NCBI GenBank assembly: GCA_963762425.1
Contig: CAVXKY010000009.1
Coordinates: 62,001-126,000, forward strand
From: REEB95 sp963762425
Lineage (GTDB): Bacteria > Pseudomonadota > Alphaproteobacteria > ATCC43930 > CGMCC-115725
DNA: 64,000 nucleotides
Direction: 5' to 3'
Position numbers and translations under genes: made by a program. The notes beneath the pieces are model-generated. The model made no database searches. It saw only the letters and a list, made by a program, of their open reading frames with translations, and had not been told where the DNA came from. Position 1 is the first letter of the stretch, and each line of letters starts with the position of its first letter. Of this stretch, positions 30,080 to 38,068 are shown in pieces.

Positions 30080-30780
30080 TGCCCAGGCTCGACGGCCGGA
30101 TCGCGCTGGTGACCGGCGCCTCGCGCGGCATCGGCGCCGCCGTGGCCCGGCGTTTGGCGGCCGAAGGCGCGCACGTCATCCTGGTGGCGCGCACCCAGGG
30201 CGGACTCGAGGAAGTGGACGACGAAATCCGCCAGGCCGGCGGCAAGGCGACGCTGGCGCCGATGGATTTGCGCGATTTCGACAAGATCGACCAGATGGGC
30301 GTGGCGCTCCAGCAGCGCTTCAAGCGGCTCGACGTGCTGGCTTCCTGCGCCGGATATCTGGGGGCGCTGTCGCCGGTGGGCCATGTCGACCCCAAGCTGT
30401 GGCAGGAGGTGATGGAGGTGAATCTCACATCCAATTACCGGCTGATCCGATCCCTTGATCCCCTATTGAGACAGTCCGAAAGCGGCCGCGCCATTTTCAC
30501 GACCTGCGCCCAGGCCCGCGACCTCGCCCCTTATTGGGGCGCCTATGCCGCGAGCAAGGCCGCGCTCGAAGCCCTGGTCAAGGTCTATGCCGGCGAGGTG
30601 GTCCAGACCACGCTCAAGGTCAACCTGGCCGATCCCGGGAACGTGCGGACGCTGCTGCGCGCGAATGCCTTTCCGCACGAGGACCGCGCGAAGCTGAAGA
30701 AGCCCGACGAGGTGACGGAGATTTACGTCAAGCTCGCCGCCGCCGATTGCCCCCATCACGGCGAGATACTAACCGCCTGA
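30079..30780 (+). CDS. SDR family oxidoreductase with Cys at the usual catalytic Ser position
   Basis: Short-chain dehydrogenase starting with GTG at 30079, sharing its first base with the purF stop. The cofactor motif is VTGASRGIGAAVARR. The active site has AYAASKAALE with Tyr and Lys, and Asn in MEVNLTSNYRL. Thirteen residues before the Tyr, where Ser is expected, there is a Cys in IFTTCAQAR, and the usual NNAG is SCAG. A purF-adjacent SDR is common in related genomes. The last 300 bases recur at 34162-34461 at about 91 percent identity, and a 41-base tail recurs at 35020-35060. Substrate is unknown. Confidence 0.85.
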   Translation: MPRLDGRIALVTGASRGIGAAVARRLAAEGAHVILVARTQGGLEEVDDEIRQAGGKATLAPMDLRDFDKIDQMGVALQQRFKRLDVLASCAGYLGALSPVGHVDPKLWQEVMEVNLTSNYRLIRSLDPLLRQSESGRAIFTTCAQARDLAPYWGAYAASKAALEALVKVYAGEVVQTTLKVNLADPGNVRTLLRANAFPHEDRAKLKKPDEVTEIYVKLAAADCPHHGEILTA

Positions 30781-30955
30781 TTCCTTCGGCGCGCAGTCGG
30801 CCTGAGGGGTTTCTTTAAGCGCAAGTGCCGCCCAAAGGCATTGATGCAGATCAATGGCGTTTAGAACGCTGCCTTTTCACACTTATTCCAGCCACGAACG
30901 GTCTTCCCCGCATGTCCGCTTTAGGTCAGAAGCAGACGTATGGCCTCCCTAATAC

Positions 30956-31237
30956 CTAATTACTCCCGCCGCGTCCGAGGATGTCGCGCTTCTTCTGGAG
31001 ATACTCGTCGCGGTTGACTTCGCCTCGGGCATAGCGTTCTTCGAGAATGTTCAACCCCGAGGAACTCGATTCGACGCGCGGCGGATGGTGGCCGCCATGC
31101 GAGGAAGCGCGCACGATCCATACCACGGCCATCACGCCGAGGATCAGGAGAATTATCCAGAAAAACCCGCCGAAGAGCATCATCGGGCCCCAACCGCCGC
31201 CGTAGCCCATCATTCCATAAGGTCCATAGCCCCACAT
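30956..31237 (-). CDS. SHOCT domain membrane protein with Met/Gly/Tyr-rich N-terminus
   Basis: The 93-residue protein starts MWGYGPYGMMGYGGGWGPMM, continues with one membrane helix (FFWIILLILGVMAVVWIV), and ends in a SHOCT domain (LNILEERYARGEVNRDEYLQ). A His pair (SHGGHHPP) lies between. Such proteins often accompany metal-stress or envelope-stress modules, but the function is not known. It lies three bases downstream of the GYGPGMM-repeat protein, on the same strand and probably in the same transcript. It belongs to the island-like segment after the SDR gene. Confidence 0.82.
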   Translation of the reverse strand: MWGYGPYGMMGYGGGWGPMMLFGGFFWIILLILGVMAVVWIVRASSHGGHHPPRVESSSSGLNILEERYARGEVNRDEYLQKKRDILGRGGSN

Positions 31238-31240
31238 GGT

Positions 31241-31792
31241 TCACTCCGTCTGTTGGATGAAGCCGGTATGCCGGCTGATCGCGTAGCGCTGCACCAGCGC
31301 GTCTTTGTCGGTGGTGACGATGTCGGCGGTAATGGTGTCGGCATCCTTCACCGCGACGTTGCCGAGCTTGATGTGCGGGTTGCCTTTCGCCTTCAGCCAT
31401 TGCTCCATGTTGTTTTTCACCTGATCGACGGTGAGATTGAGGTTGGCCTGCTGCTGCGGCGCTCCCCACCCGCCGGCACAGGGCCCGTAAGAGCCGCCCC
31501 AGGCCATCATGCCGGGGCCGTAGCCGCCGCCCGGACCGTAGCCATTCATCATGCCGGGGCCCATCCAGCCGGGGCCGTAACCGCCCATGTGCCCATAGCC
31601 GGGGCCGTAGCCGTTTCCGCCATTCGGTCCATAACCCGGTCCGTAACCACCCATCATGCCGGGTCCGTAACCGCCCATCATGCCCGGGCCGTAACCGGCA
31701 TCCTGAGCGGACGCGGTATAGCTGTAAGCCCCAATTCCGACCGCAAGCGCGGCCGCGACGCCGAGACCGATCATGATATTGCCGGGTTTCAT
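31241..31792 (-). CDS. exported Met/Gly/Tyr-rich repeat protein with PepSY-like C-terminus
   Basis: The 183-residue product has a signal peptide (IMIGLGVAAALAVGIGAYSYTASAQ). A region of about 80 residues follows, built from GYGPG units, several as GYGPGMM, with about ten Met and one Cys. The C-terminal 65 residues (LNLTVDQVKNNMEQWLKAKG and AISRHTGFIQQ) look like a small alpha/beta domain of PepSY type. Met-rich periplasmic repeats commonly bind Cu(I) or Ag(I), so metal binding is my inference. It is divergently transcribed from the adjacent two-component system, which likely controls it. The 181-base divergent gap has several TGTCA/TGTGA half-site-like words. Confidence 0.8.
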   Translation of the reverse strand: MKPGNIMIGLGVAAALAVGIGAYSYTASAQDAGYGPGMMGGYGPGMMGGYGPGYGPNGGNGYGPGYGHMGGYGPGWMGPGMMNGYGPGGGYGPGMMAWGGSYGPCAGGWGAPQQQANLNLTVDQVKNNMEQWLKAKGNPHIKLGNVAVKDADTITADIVTTDKDALVQRYAISRHTGFIQQTE

Positions 31793-31973
31793 CGAATTTC
31801 TCCTTTTGCTCGCAACGGTGACTACCGCCGCTGACCCGCATTAGAGGCGCCGCCTGTCACTCAAGTTTGTCAGTGGAGAGCGATTTTGTGACCAATTGTG
31901 TCAGACTGACCATCCGGCAGATATCGTTACAATGTTTTTGCCCAATCAGCCCGGCCCGAACTAAATTTGCCCC

Positions 31974-32694
31974 ATGAACGCCAGCCCGCACATCCTGATC
32001 GTCGACGATCATCGCGAGATCCGCGAGCTGGTGTCGCGCGCGCTCGACAAGGAGGGCTTCCGCGTCAGCGCCGCCGGCGACGGCAAGGCGCATGCGCAAG
32101 GCGCTGGCCGACGCGCGCATCGACTCGATCCTGCTCGACCTGATGCTGCCCGGCGAGGACGGGCTGTCGCTGTGCCGCGCGCTGCGGGCGAAGTCCGACA
32201 TTCCGATCATCATGCTCACCGCCAAGGGCGACGAGGTCGATCGCGTCATCGGGCTGGAAATGGGCGCCGACGACTATCTGCCGAAGCCGTTCGGCAGCCG
32301 CGAACTGATCGCGCGCATCCGTGCCGTGCTGCGCCGCAATCGCGCGCGCGTGCCGCCGGCCAATCAGGACATACGCCAAGCGCTACCGGTTCGACCGCTG
32401 GGCGTTCGACGTCGACCGGCGCGAATTGCAGCGCGACGACGGCGTGGCCGTGCCGCTGAGCACCGGCGAATTCGACCTGCTGCTGGCGCTGGTCGAACAT
32501 CCGCAACGCATCCTGAGCCGCGACCAGTTGCTCGATCTGGCGCGCGGCCGCGCCGCAACAGTTTCGACCGCAGCATGGACACGCAGGTGAGCCGCCTGCG
32601 CAAGAAGATCGAGCACGATCCGGCCGACCCGCGAATCATCAAGACCATCTGGGGCGGCGGCTACATGTTCACCCCAGACGTGAGCCAGGAATGA
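31974..32694 (+). pseudogene. OmpR-type response regulator, at least three frameshifts
   Basis: Receiver domain: HILIVDDHREIRELVSRAL, then in a second frame DSILLDLMLPGEDGL with the phospho-accepting Asp, IIMLTAKGDEVDRV, and KPFGSRELIARIRAVLRR. The winged-helix output domain is in a third frame: RFDRWAFDVDRREL and LSTGEFDLLLALVEH. Its end returns to FDRSMDTQVSRLRKKIEHDP and IWGGGYMFTPDV. Frame changes occur near 32090 (extra C), 32372 and 32560 (lost C). If repaired it would be a normal regulator of about 240 residues. The stop overlaps the kinase ATG (ATGA). Whether this is real decay or sequence error cannot be decided here. Confidence 0.75.
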
Positions 32695-34124
32695 ACCGCG
32701 CTTCCTGCCCAAGAGCTGTTCGGCCAGACGCTCCTGATCCTGCTGGTCGGGCTGGTGGTCTCGCATCTGGTCGGCGCCTGGATCTATGCCGGCGCGCGCG
32801 AGCAGGCGGTGCGCGCGATCGGCGGCTATGCGGCGGCGCAGCGCATCGCCAACCTGTCCCGCCTGGTCGACGAAGCGCCGGCCGATGGCGCCCGCGCATT
32901 GTCGCAGGCGCTGAGCGATCCCACCTTCAGCGTCTCGCTCTCGTCGCCAGCCGCCGGACCAATTGCCGGCCGAGGCGGACGGCGCCGCCAAGGCGATCGA
33001 GGATTACTGTGCTGCAGCAGCTTCCCGCCCGGCCCGATCGCAGGTGCGCGCTGCCGTTTTGAGCCGTCGGGTCCGTCCGCCGGCGCGCGTTCGGGCCGCC
33101 CTTCGATCACGGACCGTCATCTGGGCCGGCGGGCGGAATGGCTGACATGAGCGGCATGATGCGCGACATGATGGGGCCGAATTTCGGCGGGTGGCGCGGG
33201 CCTGCGAGGTGGCGGTCAAGCTGAGCGACGGCCAATGGCTATCCTTCGTCACCGCGCTGCCGCGTGGCGGGCCGGCGGTGTCCTGGCAATTCATCGTCGC
33301 CATTGGCGGTGATGGGCGCGTCGTCGTGCTCGGCCTCGGTCTGGGCGGTGCGGCGCGTCACGGCGCCGCTGGGATGCTGGCCGCCGCCGCCGAACGGCTC
33401 GGCCGCGACGTCACGGCGCCGCCGATCGCCGAAACCGGCACGAGCGAAATGCAAGGCGCCGCGCGCTCGTTCAACCAGATGCAGGAGCGGATGCGCCGGC
33501 TGGTCGAGAGCCGCACCCGGATGCTGGCGGCGCTGTCGCACGATCTGCGCACGCCGCTAACGCTGCTGCGCCTGCGGACCGAGGAGGTCGCCGACGGCGG
33601 AGGAGCGCGACAAGATGCTGGCGACGATCGGCGAAATGGACGAGATGATCGGGCAACGCTGGCTTCGCCCGCGACAAGTCCATGCGGAGCCACGCCGGCG
33701 CGTCGACCTGGCCGCGCTGCTTGCCAGCGTGGTGGACGACATGGCGGACGCCGGACTGCCGGTAACGATGAAGCCGGCCGAGCCGCTGGTCCACGACTGC
33801 CAGCCGGGCGCGTTGAAGCGCGCGATCACCAATCTGCTCGACAACGCGGTGAAGTACGGCAAGCGCGCCCGCGGTGGCTATCACCGCACGGCGAAGACGA
33901 TCGAGATCACCATCGACGACGACGGGCCGGGCATTCCTGATGCGGAGCTGCCGCGCGTGTTCCAGCCGTTCTACCGGGTCGAGGATTCGCGCAGCCGCGA
34001 CACCGGCGGGACTGGGCTCGGGCTGGCGATCGCGCTGTCGATCGTCCAGGCGCATGGCGGCGAACTCACGCTCGCCAACCGGCCGGGCGGCGGTCTGCGA
34101 GCCCGCATCACACTGCCGATCTAA
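32691..34124 (+). pseudogene. sensor histidine kinase with Met-rich periplasmic segment, about ten frameshifts
   Basis: Partner of the preceding regulator. Across different frames one can read a first membrane span (LLILLVGLVVSHLVGAWIYAG), a periplasmic part that includes MADMSGMMRDMMGP (six Met in thirteen residues), a second span leading to AVRRVTAPLG and a HAMP-like stretch, and the HisKA box LAALSHDLRTPLTLLRLR. The ATPase domain has RAITNLLDNAVKYG, DDDGPGIPDAEL and GTGLGLAIALSIVQAHGGEL. The final 430 bases are clean. Indel density is many times that of surrounding genes. The Met-rich sensor segment parallels the Met-rich exported protein next door and suggests soft-metal sensing (inference). 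Confidence 0.7.
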
Positions 34125-34161
34125 GAAAGACTATCCAGGCGTTAGAGAGCCGAATGCCGGG

Positions 34162-34461
34162 AGCGGCCGCGCCATTTTCACCACCTGCGCCCAGGCCCGG
34201 GGATTCACCCCTTATTGGGGCGCCTATGCCGCGAGCAAGGCCGCGCTCGAAACCCTGGTCAAGATCTACGCCGGCGAGGTGGTCCAGACCACGCTCAAGG
34301 TCAATTTGGCCGATCCCGGGGCCGTGCGGACGCTGCTGCGCGCGACCGCGTTTCCGCACGAGGATCGCGCGAAGCTGAAGAAGCCCGACGAGGTGACGGA
34401 GATTTACGTCAAGCTCGCCGCCGCCGATTGCCCGTTTCACGGCGAGGTGGTGGGCGCCTAG
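34162..34461 (+). pseudogene. 3'-terminal fragment (300 bases) of a second SDR copy
   Basis: By hand alignment this matches 30481-30780 at 272 of 300 positions with no gaps, ending on its own TAG exactly where the first copy ends on TGA. The encoded 99 residues keep the active-site region (IFTTCAQAR, AYAASKAALE) and the C-terminus (KKPDEVTEIYVKLAAADCP), but the cofactor-binding half is absent and no in-frame start is evident. The divergence shows it is not a recent tandem copy. It bounds the two-component/Met-rich cassette on the right. Unlike that cassette, it has no frameshifts. Confidence 0.85.
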
Positions 34462-34485
34462 CTTGAAATTCCCTTGGCTTCCGTC

Positions 34486-34920
34486 TCAGTCGTGCGTATC
34501 GCAAACCGACCGGGCGATTTCGCAAAATGCGCGGCGGTCGGCTCCCGCCGTCGCCCGGCAGTTCGCCATGGCGTGCGTCTCGGCGGCCGTCTTATCCGGT
34601 TCGATCGACCAGCCTTCGCCGGGCGTTCCGGGTTTGGGGTCATAGGCGATCGCGATGCATTTTCGCGTGAAAGTTTCGACAATCTGACAGGCCGCCCTCC
34701 CCGCGGGATTCGTGTCGGTATTCTTGCGGCAAGCATCGAGCACTTGGTCGCCGGCCGACTTTTCGGATGGCGCGTTGACGATGCTGTTCACCGCTATGCC
34801 GTCCCTGACTATGTTTCCCGTCGTGCCGACCGCAAGCGCGCCCGCGGCGGAACTTGGATTGGGCCCCATGAGCGACAAAACCAACGCCAGCGCGATCGAA
34901 ACCGATCCAATCTTATTCAT
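34486..34920 (-). CDS. secreted Cys-rich protein, DUF4189-like
   Basis: The ATG at 34920 follows GGGGAAGAAGGAC, a strong ribosome site, and gives MNKIGSVSIALALVLSLMG, a signal peptide. The mature part of about 110 residues contains six Cys (in LDACRKN, AACQIVE, TRKCIAI, MANCRAT, FCEIA and SVCD). KCIAIAYDPKPG and AAETHAMANCRAT resemble the DUF4189 pattern of exported proteins. Function is unknown. It lies between the second and third copies of the SDR 3' end and is convergent with the SDR fragment. Confidence 0.7.
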   Translation of the reverse strand: MNKIGSVSIALALVLSLMGPNPSSAAGALAVGTTGNIVRDGIAVNSIVNAPSEKSAGDQVLDACRKNTDTNPAGRAACQIVETFTRKCIAIAYDPKPGTPGEGWSIEPDKTAAETHAMANCRATAGADRRAFCEIARSVCDTHD

Positions 34921-35018
34921 GTCCTTCTTCCCCCCCCCAATCAGGGGCAAAGCATACCACCCGGCGCGACGGCATGACCGCTAAATGCCGGGTTTACCTT
35001 CTATAAGGGACAGCTTCT

Positions 35019-35060
35019 GGCCGCCGATTGCCCGTTTCACGGCGAGGTCGTGAGCGCCTG
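35019..35060 (+). repeat. third, 41-base remnant of the SDR 3' end
   Basis: From CCGCCGATTGCCCGTTTCAC at 35021 onward, 38 of 41 positions match the end of the fragment at 34162-34461; the match to the first copy is weaker around CCCGTTTCAC. The original stop has become TGG. It directly precedes the 3' end of the convergent kinase gene at 35069. Confidence 0.75.
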
Positions 35061-35068
35061 GAGCCCCG

Positions 35069-36514
35069 CTAGGCGGCGGTGAGCTTGCCGGCGGGGCTTT
35101 CCGCGCCCACCACGCGATGCGGCGGGAAGGTGAGCCGGACCGCCGTGCCATGGCCGCGCGCGCTCAGGATTTCGAGCGTACCCTGATGCATCTCGACCAG
35201 CTTCTTCGCCAGCGGCAGGCCCAGCCCGGTGCCGCCGCCCTTGCGGTTGAACGCGTTGTCCACCTGGCCGAACGGCTCGAACACGATCGGCAAATCCTCC
35301 TCGGAGATGCCGACGCCGGTGTCCTTGACCTCGATCACCAGCTGCTCGCGCTCGAGCCACGACTTGACCGTGATCGTGCCGCCGGCCGGGGTGAAGCGGA
35401 CGCTGTTGCTGAGGAGATTGAGGAGAATCTGGCGCAATCGGCGCTCGTCGCCACGGATGGCGCGGATTTCCGGCGACACCGTCTGGTACAGCATCACGCC
35501 CTGGATTTCGGCGCGGTGCCGCATCATGCGCAGGCAGGATTCCACCAGATCGGCCACGTTCAGCAGATCGTCGTCGAGCGCGAGCCGCCCGGCGCCGATC
35601 TTGGTGAGATCGAGGATGTCGTTGACGAGCTCGAGCAGGTACTTGCCGCTGTTGTGCAGGTCGACCGCGTATTCGAGGTATTTCCTGTTGCCGATCGGGC
35701 CCATCACCTCGCGGCAGATGATCTCGGAAAAGCCGATGACCGCGTTCAAGGGCGTGCGCAGCTCGTGGCTCATGTTGGCGAGGAAATCGGATTTGACGCG
35801 CAGGCCCTCCTGGGCCAGGCGATTGGCGTCGGCCAGCTCGGCGACCAGGCGTTCCTTCTCCTGCTTGGCCTTGAGCGTTTGCAGCAGGGTCCCGAAGGAA
35901 CGCCGCGCCATCAGGCTGAGATTGACGACGAAGGCCAAATAGAGGAATCCCAGCGCGAGATGCGGCACGTCGCCCGCCGCCATGGTCAAGACGATGAGCG
36001 GCAACACCACCGGCCAGACGAAGGCGTCCACCACCGGCACATGCGCGGTGTAGCCCGAGGCCATGCCGCCGGCGAGACCGGCGATGATGATGGGGACGAA
36101 AATGTCGCTCGGGACGCTGGACAGGAGCGTCACCGTCATGGCGAGGCTGCCCCATTGGCAGCCGGTGGCGGCGGCGAAATAGGTGAAGCGGCGGATCCAC
36201 GCATCGGGATCGAAGCCCGGCTCGGCGCGGTGCTTGTGATAAAGCCGCCACAGCACGATGCGGATGACGCAGATGCCGGCGATCGACACGCCCCAGCCGA
36301 GGAAGATCGGCGTATCGAAGACGAGCGAAAGCAGGCCGACCGCGGCCAGGGTGACGAACAGATTGGTCGTGACCGGCCAGGGCGAGGCGTAAAGCAGATC
36401 GGCCAATTCGGCGCGGATTTGGAAATCGCCGGAGCGCGGCCCGTTCGGATCGGTGTCCGCGACGGCGGGCGGTTCGGTTGGCCGCGCGGCGGAGACGGGC
36501 GGTACGGGCTGCAT
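35069..36514 (-). CDS. membrane sensor histidine kinase (PleC/DivJ-like kinase core)
   Basis: The 481-residue protein has about six predicted membrane spans in residues 45-210 without a large periplasmic domain, then a coiled-coil linker (LLQTLKAKQEKERLVAELAD). The phospho-accepting His is in FLANMSHELRTPLNAVIGFSE. The ATPase domain has LLNLLSNSVRFTPAGG, VIEVKDTGVGISEED, FEPFGQVD and GGTGLGLPLAKKLVEMH. HELRTPLNAVIGFSE is characteristic of the alphaproteobacterial PleC/DivJ-like kinase group. No response regulator is adjacent. The signal is unknown. The downstream 283 bases to pobA hold nothing I can support. Confidence 0.88.
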   Translation of the reverse strand: MQPVPPVSAARPTEPPAVADTDPNGPRSGDFQIRAELADLLYASPWPVTTNLFVTLAAVGLLSLVFDTPIFLGWGVSIAGICVIRIVLWRLYHKHRAEPGFDPDAWIRRFTYFAAATGCQWGSLAMTVTLLSSVPSDIFVPIIIAGLAGGMASGYTAHVPVVDAFVWPVVLPLIVLTMAAGDVPHLALGFLYLAFVVNLSLMARRSFGTLLQTLKAKQEKERLVAELADANRLAQEGLRVKSDFLANMSHELRTPLNAVIGFSEIICREVMGPIGNRKYLEYAVDLHNSGKYLLELVNDILDLTKIGAGRLALDDDLLNVADLVESCLRMMRHRAEIQGVMLYQTVSPEIRAIRGDERRLRQILLNLLSNSVRFTPAGGTITVKSWLEREQLVIEVKDTGVGISEEDLPIVFEPFGQVDNAFNRKGGGTGLGLPLAKKLVEMHQGTLEILSARGHGTAVRLTFPPHRVVGAESPAGKLTAA

Positions 36515-36797
36515 CGGAGGAGTTTATTGGGAAATCCGCTAACGATTTCCTATAGATGGCAAATAGTTGGCTAAAATGCGCGAAGAACCCGGCGCGCCCA
36601 GGACGGCGCAACGCCGTTCAAACGCGGCGGGTTTTGCTTAAATTCCGTTTACCGCGCGCGCCGGCCAAGGCCGGCCAAATCTTTTCACCGGCCGTTCGCC
36701 GCTTGGAGACCGAGCGCCGCCCGCAGCTCGGCCTTCGAGCGCGCGAAGTCGGCCATGAAGCGGGGATCGCGCGGCCGCGACTCCGGCCGCGGCGGCG

Positions 36798-37976
36798 CTA
36801 TTCCCAATCCATCGGCAGGCCGACATAGTTCTCGGCCAGCGTCAAGGCGGCGGCGCGCGAGGAGGTGACGTAGTCGAGTTCCGCCAACTGGCGGCGCCGG
36901 TCGAATGCGTTGTCGCTGCCGTAGAGATGCGTCAGATGCGTCATCCACCAGGAGAAGCGTTGCACCTTCCAGACGCGGCGCAGGCAGGTGCGCGAATAAT
37001 TCTCGAGCAGATCGGCGCGGCCGGATTTGTAGAACGCGGCCAGCGCCCGCGCCAGCACGCGCACGTCGGCGATCGCCAGATTCATGCCCTTGGCGCCGGT
37101 CGGCGGCACGATATGCGCCGAATCGCCGGCCAGGAACATCCGCCCGTATTGCATCGGCTCGACCACGAAACTGCGCATGTCGGTGATGCCCTTCTGCACG
37201 ATCGGGCCCTCGGGCAGATGCCAGCCCTCGCCGCCCGCCGTCCGCGCCCTGAGCTCCTCCCAGATGCGGTCGTCCGGCCAGTTGGCGATGTCGTCGCGAA
37301 ACGGACATTGCAGATAAAGCCGGCTCAACTCGGGCGTCCGCATGGTGAGCAGCGCGAAGCCGCGCTCGTGATGGGTATAGACCAGCTCCTCTTTCGCCTG
37401 CGGCGCCTCGGCGAGGATGCCGAGCCAGGCGAAGGGATAATCGCGGTCGAAGAGTTGCAGCTCGCCGGCCGGAACGCCCGGCCGGCAGATGCCGTGGAAG
37501 CCGTCGCAGCCGGCGATATAGTCGCATTCGATCTCTTGCGGCTTGCCGCCCTGGGTGAAACGGATTTTGGGACGCGCGCCCTTCAGCTCCGAGACCGCGA
37601 CGTCGCCCACCTCGAAATAGAGCGGCAAGCCGGCTTCAAGCCGCGCGGCCACCAGATCCTTGATGACTTCCTGCTGGGCGTAGATCATCACGCCCTTGCC
37701 GACGAGCTCCTCGAAATCGATGCGATGGAGTTTCCCGTTGAATTTGAGATAGATCCCCTTGTGATACAGGCGCTCTTTCTGGAGCCGGGCGCCGACGCCG
37801 GTTTCGATCAGCAGATCGGCGCTGCCTTGCTCCAACAGCCCGGCGCGCAGCCGGTGCTCGATGTAATGGCGGCTTTTGTTCTCGATCACGACGGCGTCGA
37901 TCCCCTCGAGATGGAGGAGATGCGCCAGCACCAGCCCGGCGGGGCCGGCCCCGATGATGCCAATCTGCGTACGCAT
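36798..37976 (-). CDS. pobA: 4-hydroxybenzoate 3-monooxygenase PobA
   Basis: FAD-dependent, NADPH-using hydroxylase converting 4-hydroxybenzoate to protocatechuate. The ATG at 37976 gives 392 residues, the normal length. The FAD-binding GXGXXG is in IGIIGAGPAGLVLAHLL; the GD motif lies in FLAGDSAHIVPPTGAKGMNLA, and DG is in IAGCDGFHG. HRLRAGLLEQGSADLL, VYTHHERGFALLTMR and LYLQCPF are PobA-specific. It follows the extradiol dioxygenase gene, suggesting an aromatic-degradation unit. No PobR- or PcaQ-type regulator is adjacent. The literal frame is fused to the upstream gene, which is an artefact of an indel there. Confidence 0.93.
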   Translation of the reverse strand: MRTQIGIIGAGPAGLVLAHLLHLEGIDAVVIENKSRHYIEHRLRAGLLEQGSADLLIETGVGARLQKERLYHKGIYLKFNGKLHRIDFEELVGKGVMIYAQQEVIKDLVAARLEAGLPLYFEVGDVAVSELKGARPKIRFTQGGKPQEIECDYIAGCDGFHGICRPGVPAGELQLFDRDYPFAWLGILAEAPQAKEELVYTHHERGFALLTMRTPELSRLYLQCPFRDDIANWPDDRIWEELRARTAGGEGWHLPEGPIVQKGITDMRSFVVEPMQYGRMFLAGDSAHIVPPTGAKGMNLAIADVRVLARALAAFYKSGRADLLENYSRTCLRRVWKVQRFSWWMTHLTHLYGSDNAFDRRRQLAELDYVTSSRAAALTLAENYVGLPMDWE

Positions 37977-38068
37977 GCGACGAGACGCTCCGGCTGCCGT
38001 GGACACAATGCGCCTGGAAGGGCGACGGTAGCGCAGCCACCGACTCGAGCGCGAGCGCGAATACGGCC

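Noticed and set aside
36685..36797. Short peptide-like stretch ending DFARSKAELRAALGLQAANGR on the minus strand after pobA
   Set aside because: It looks protein-like, but no start with a ribosome site or family could be supported; the upstream part of that frame is a pobA shadow.
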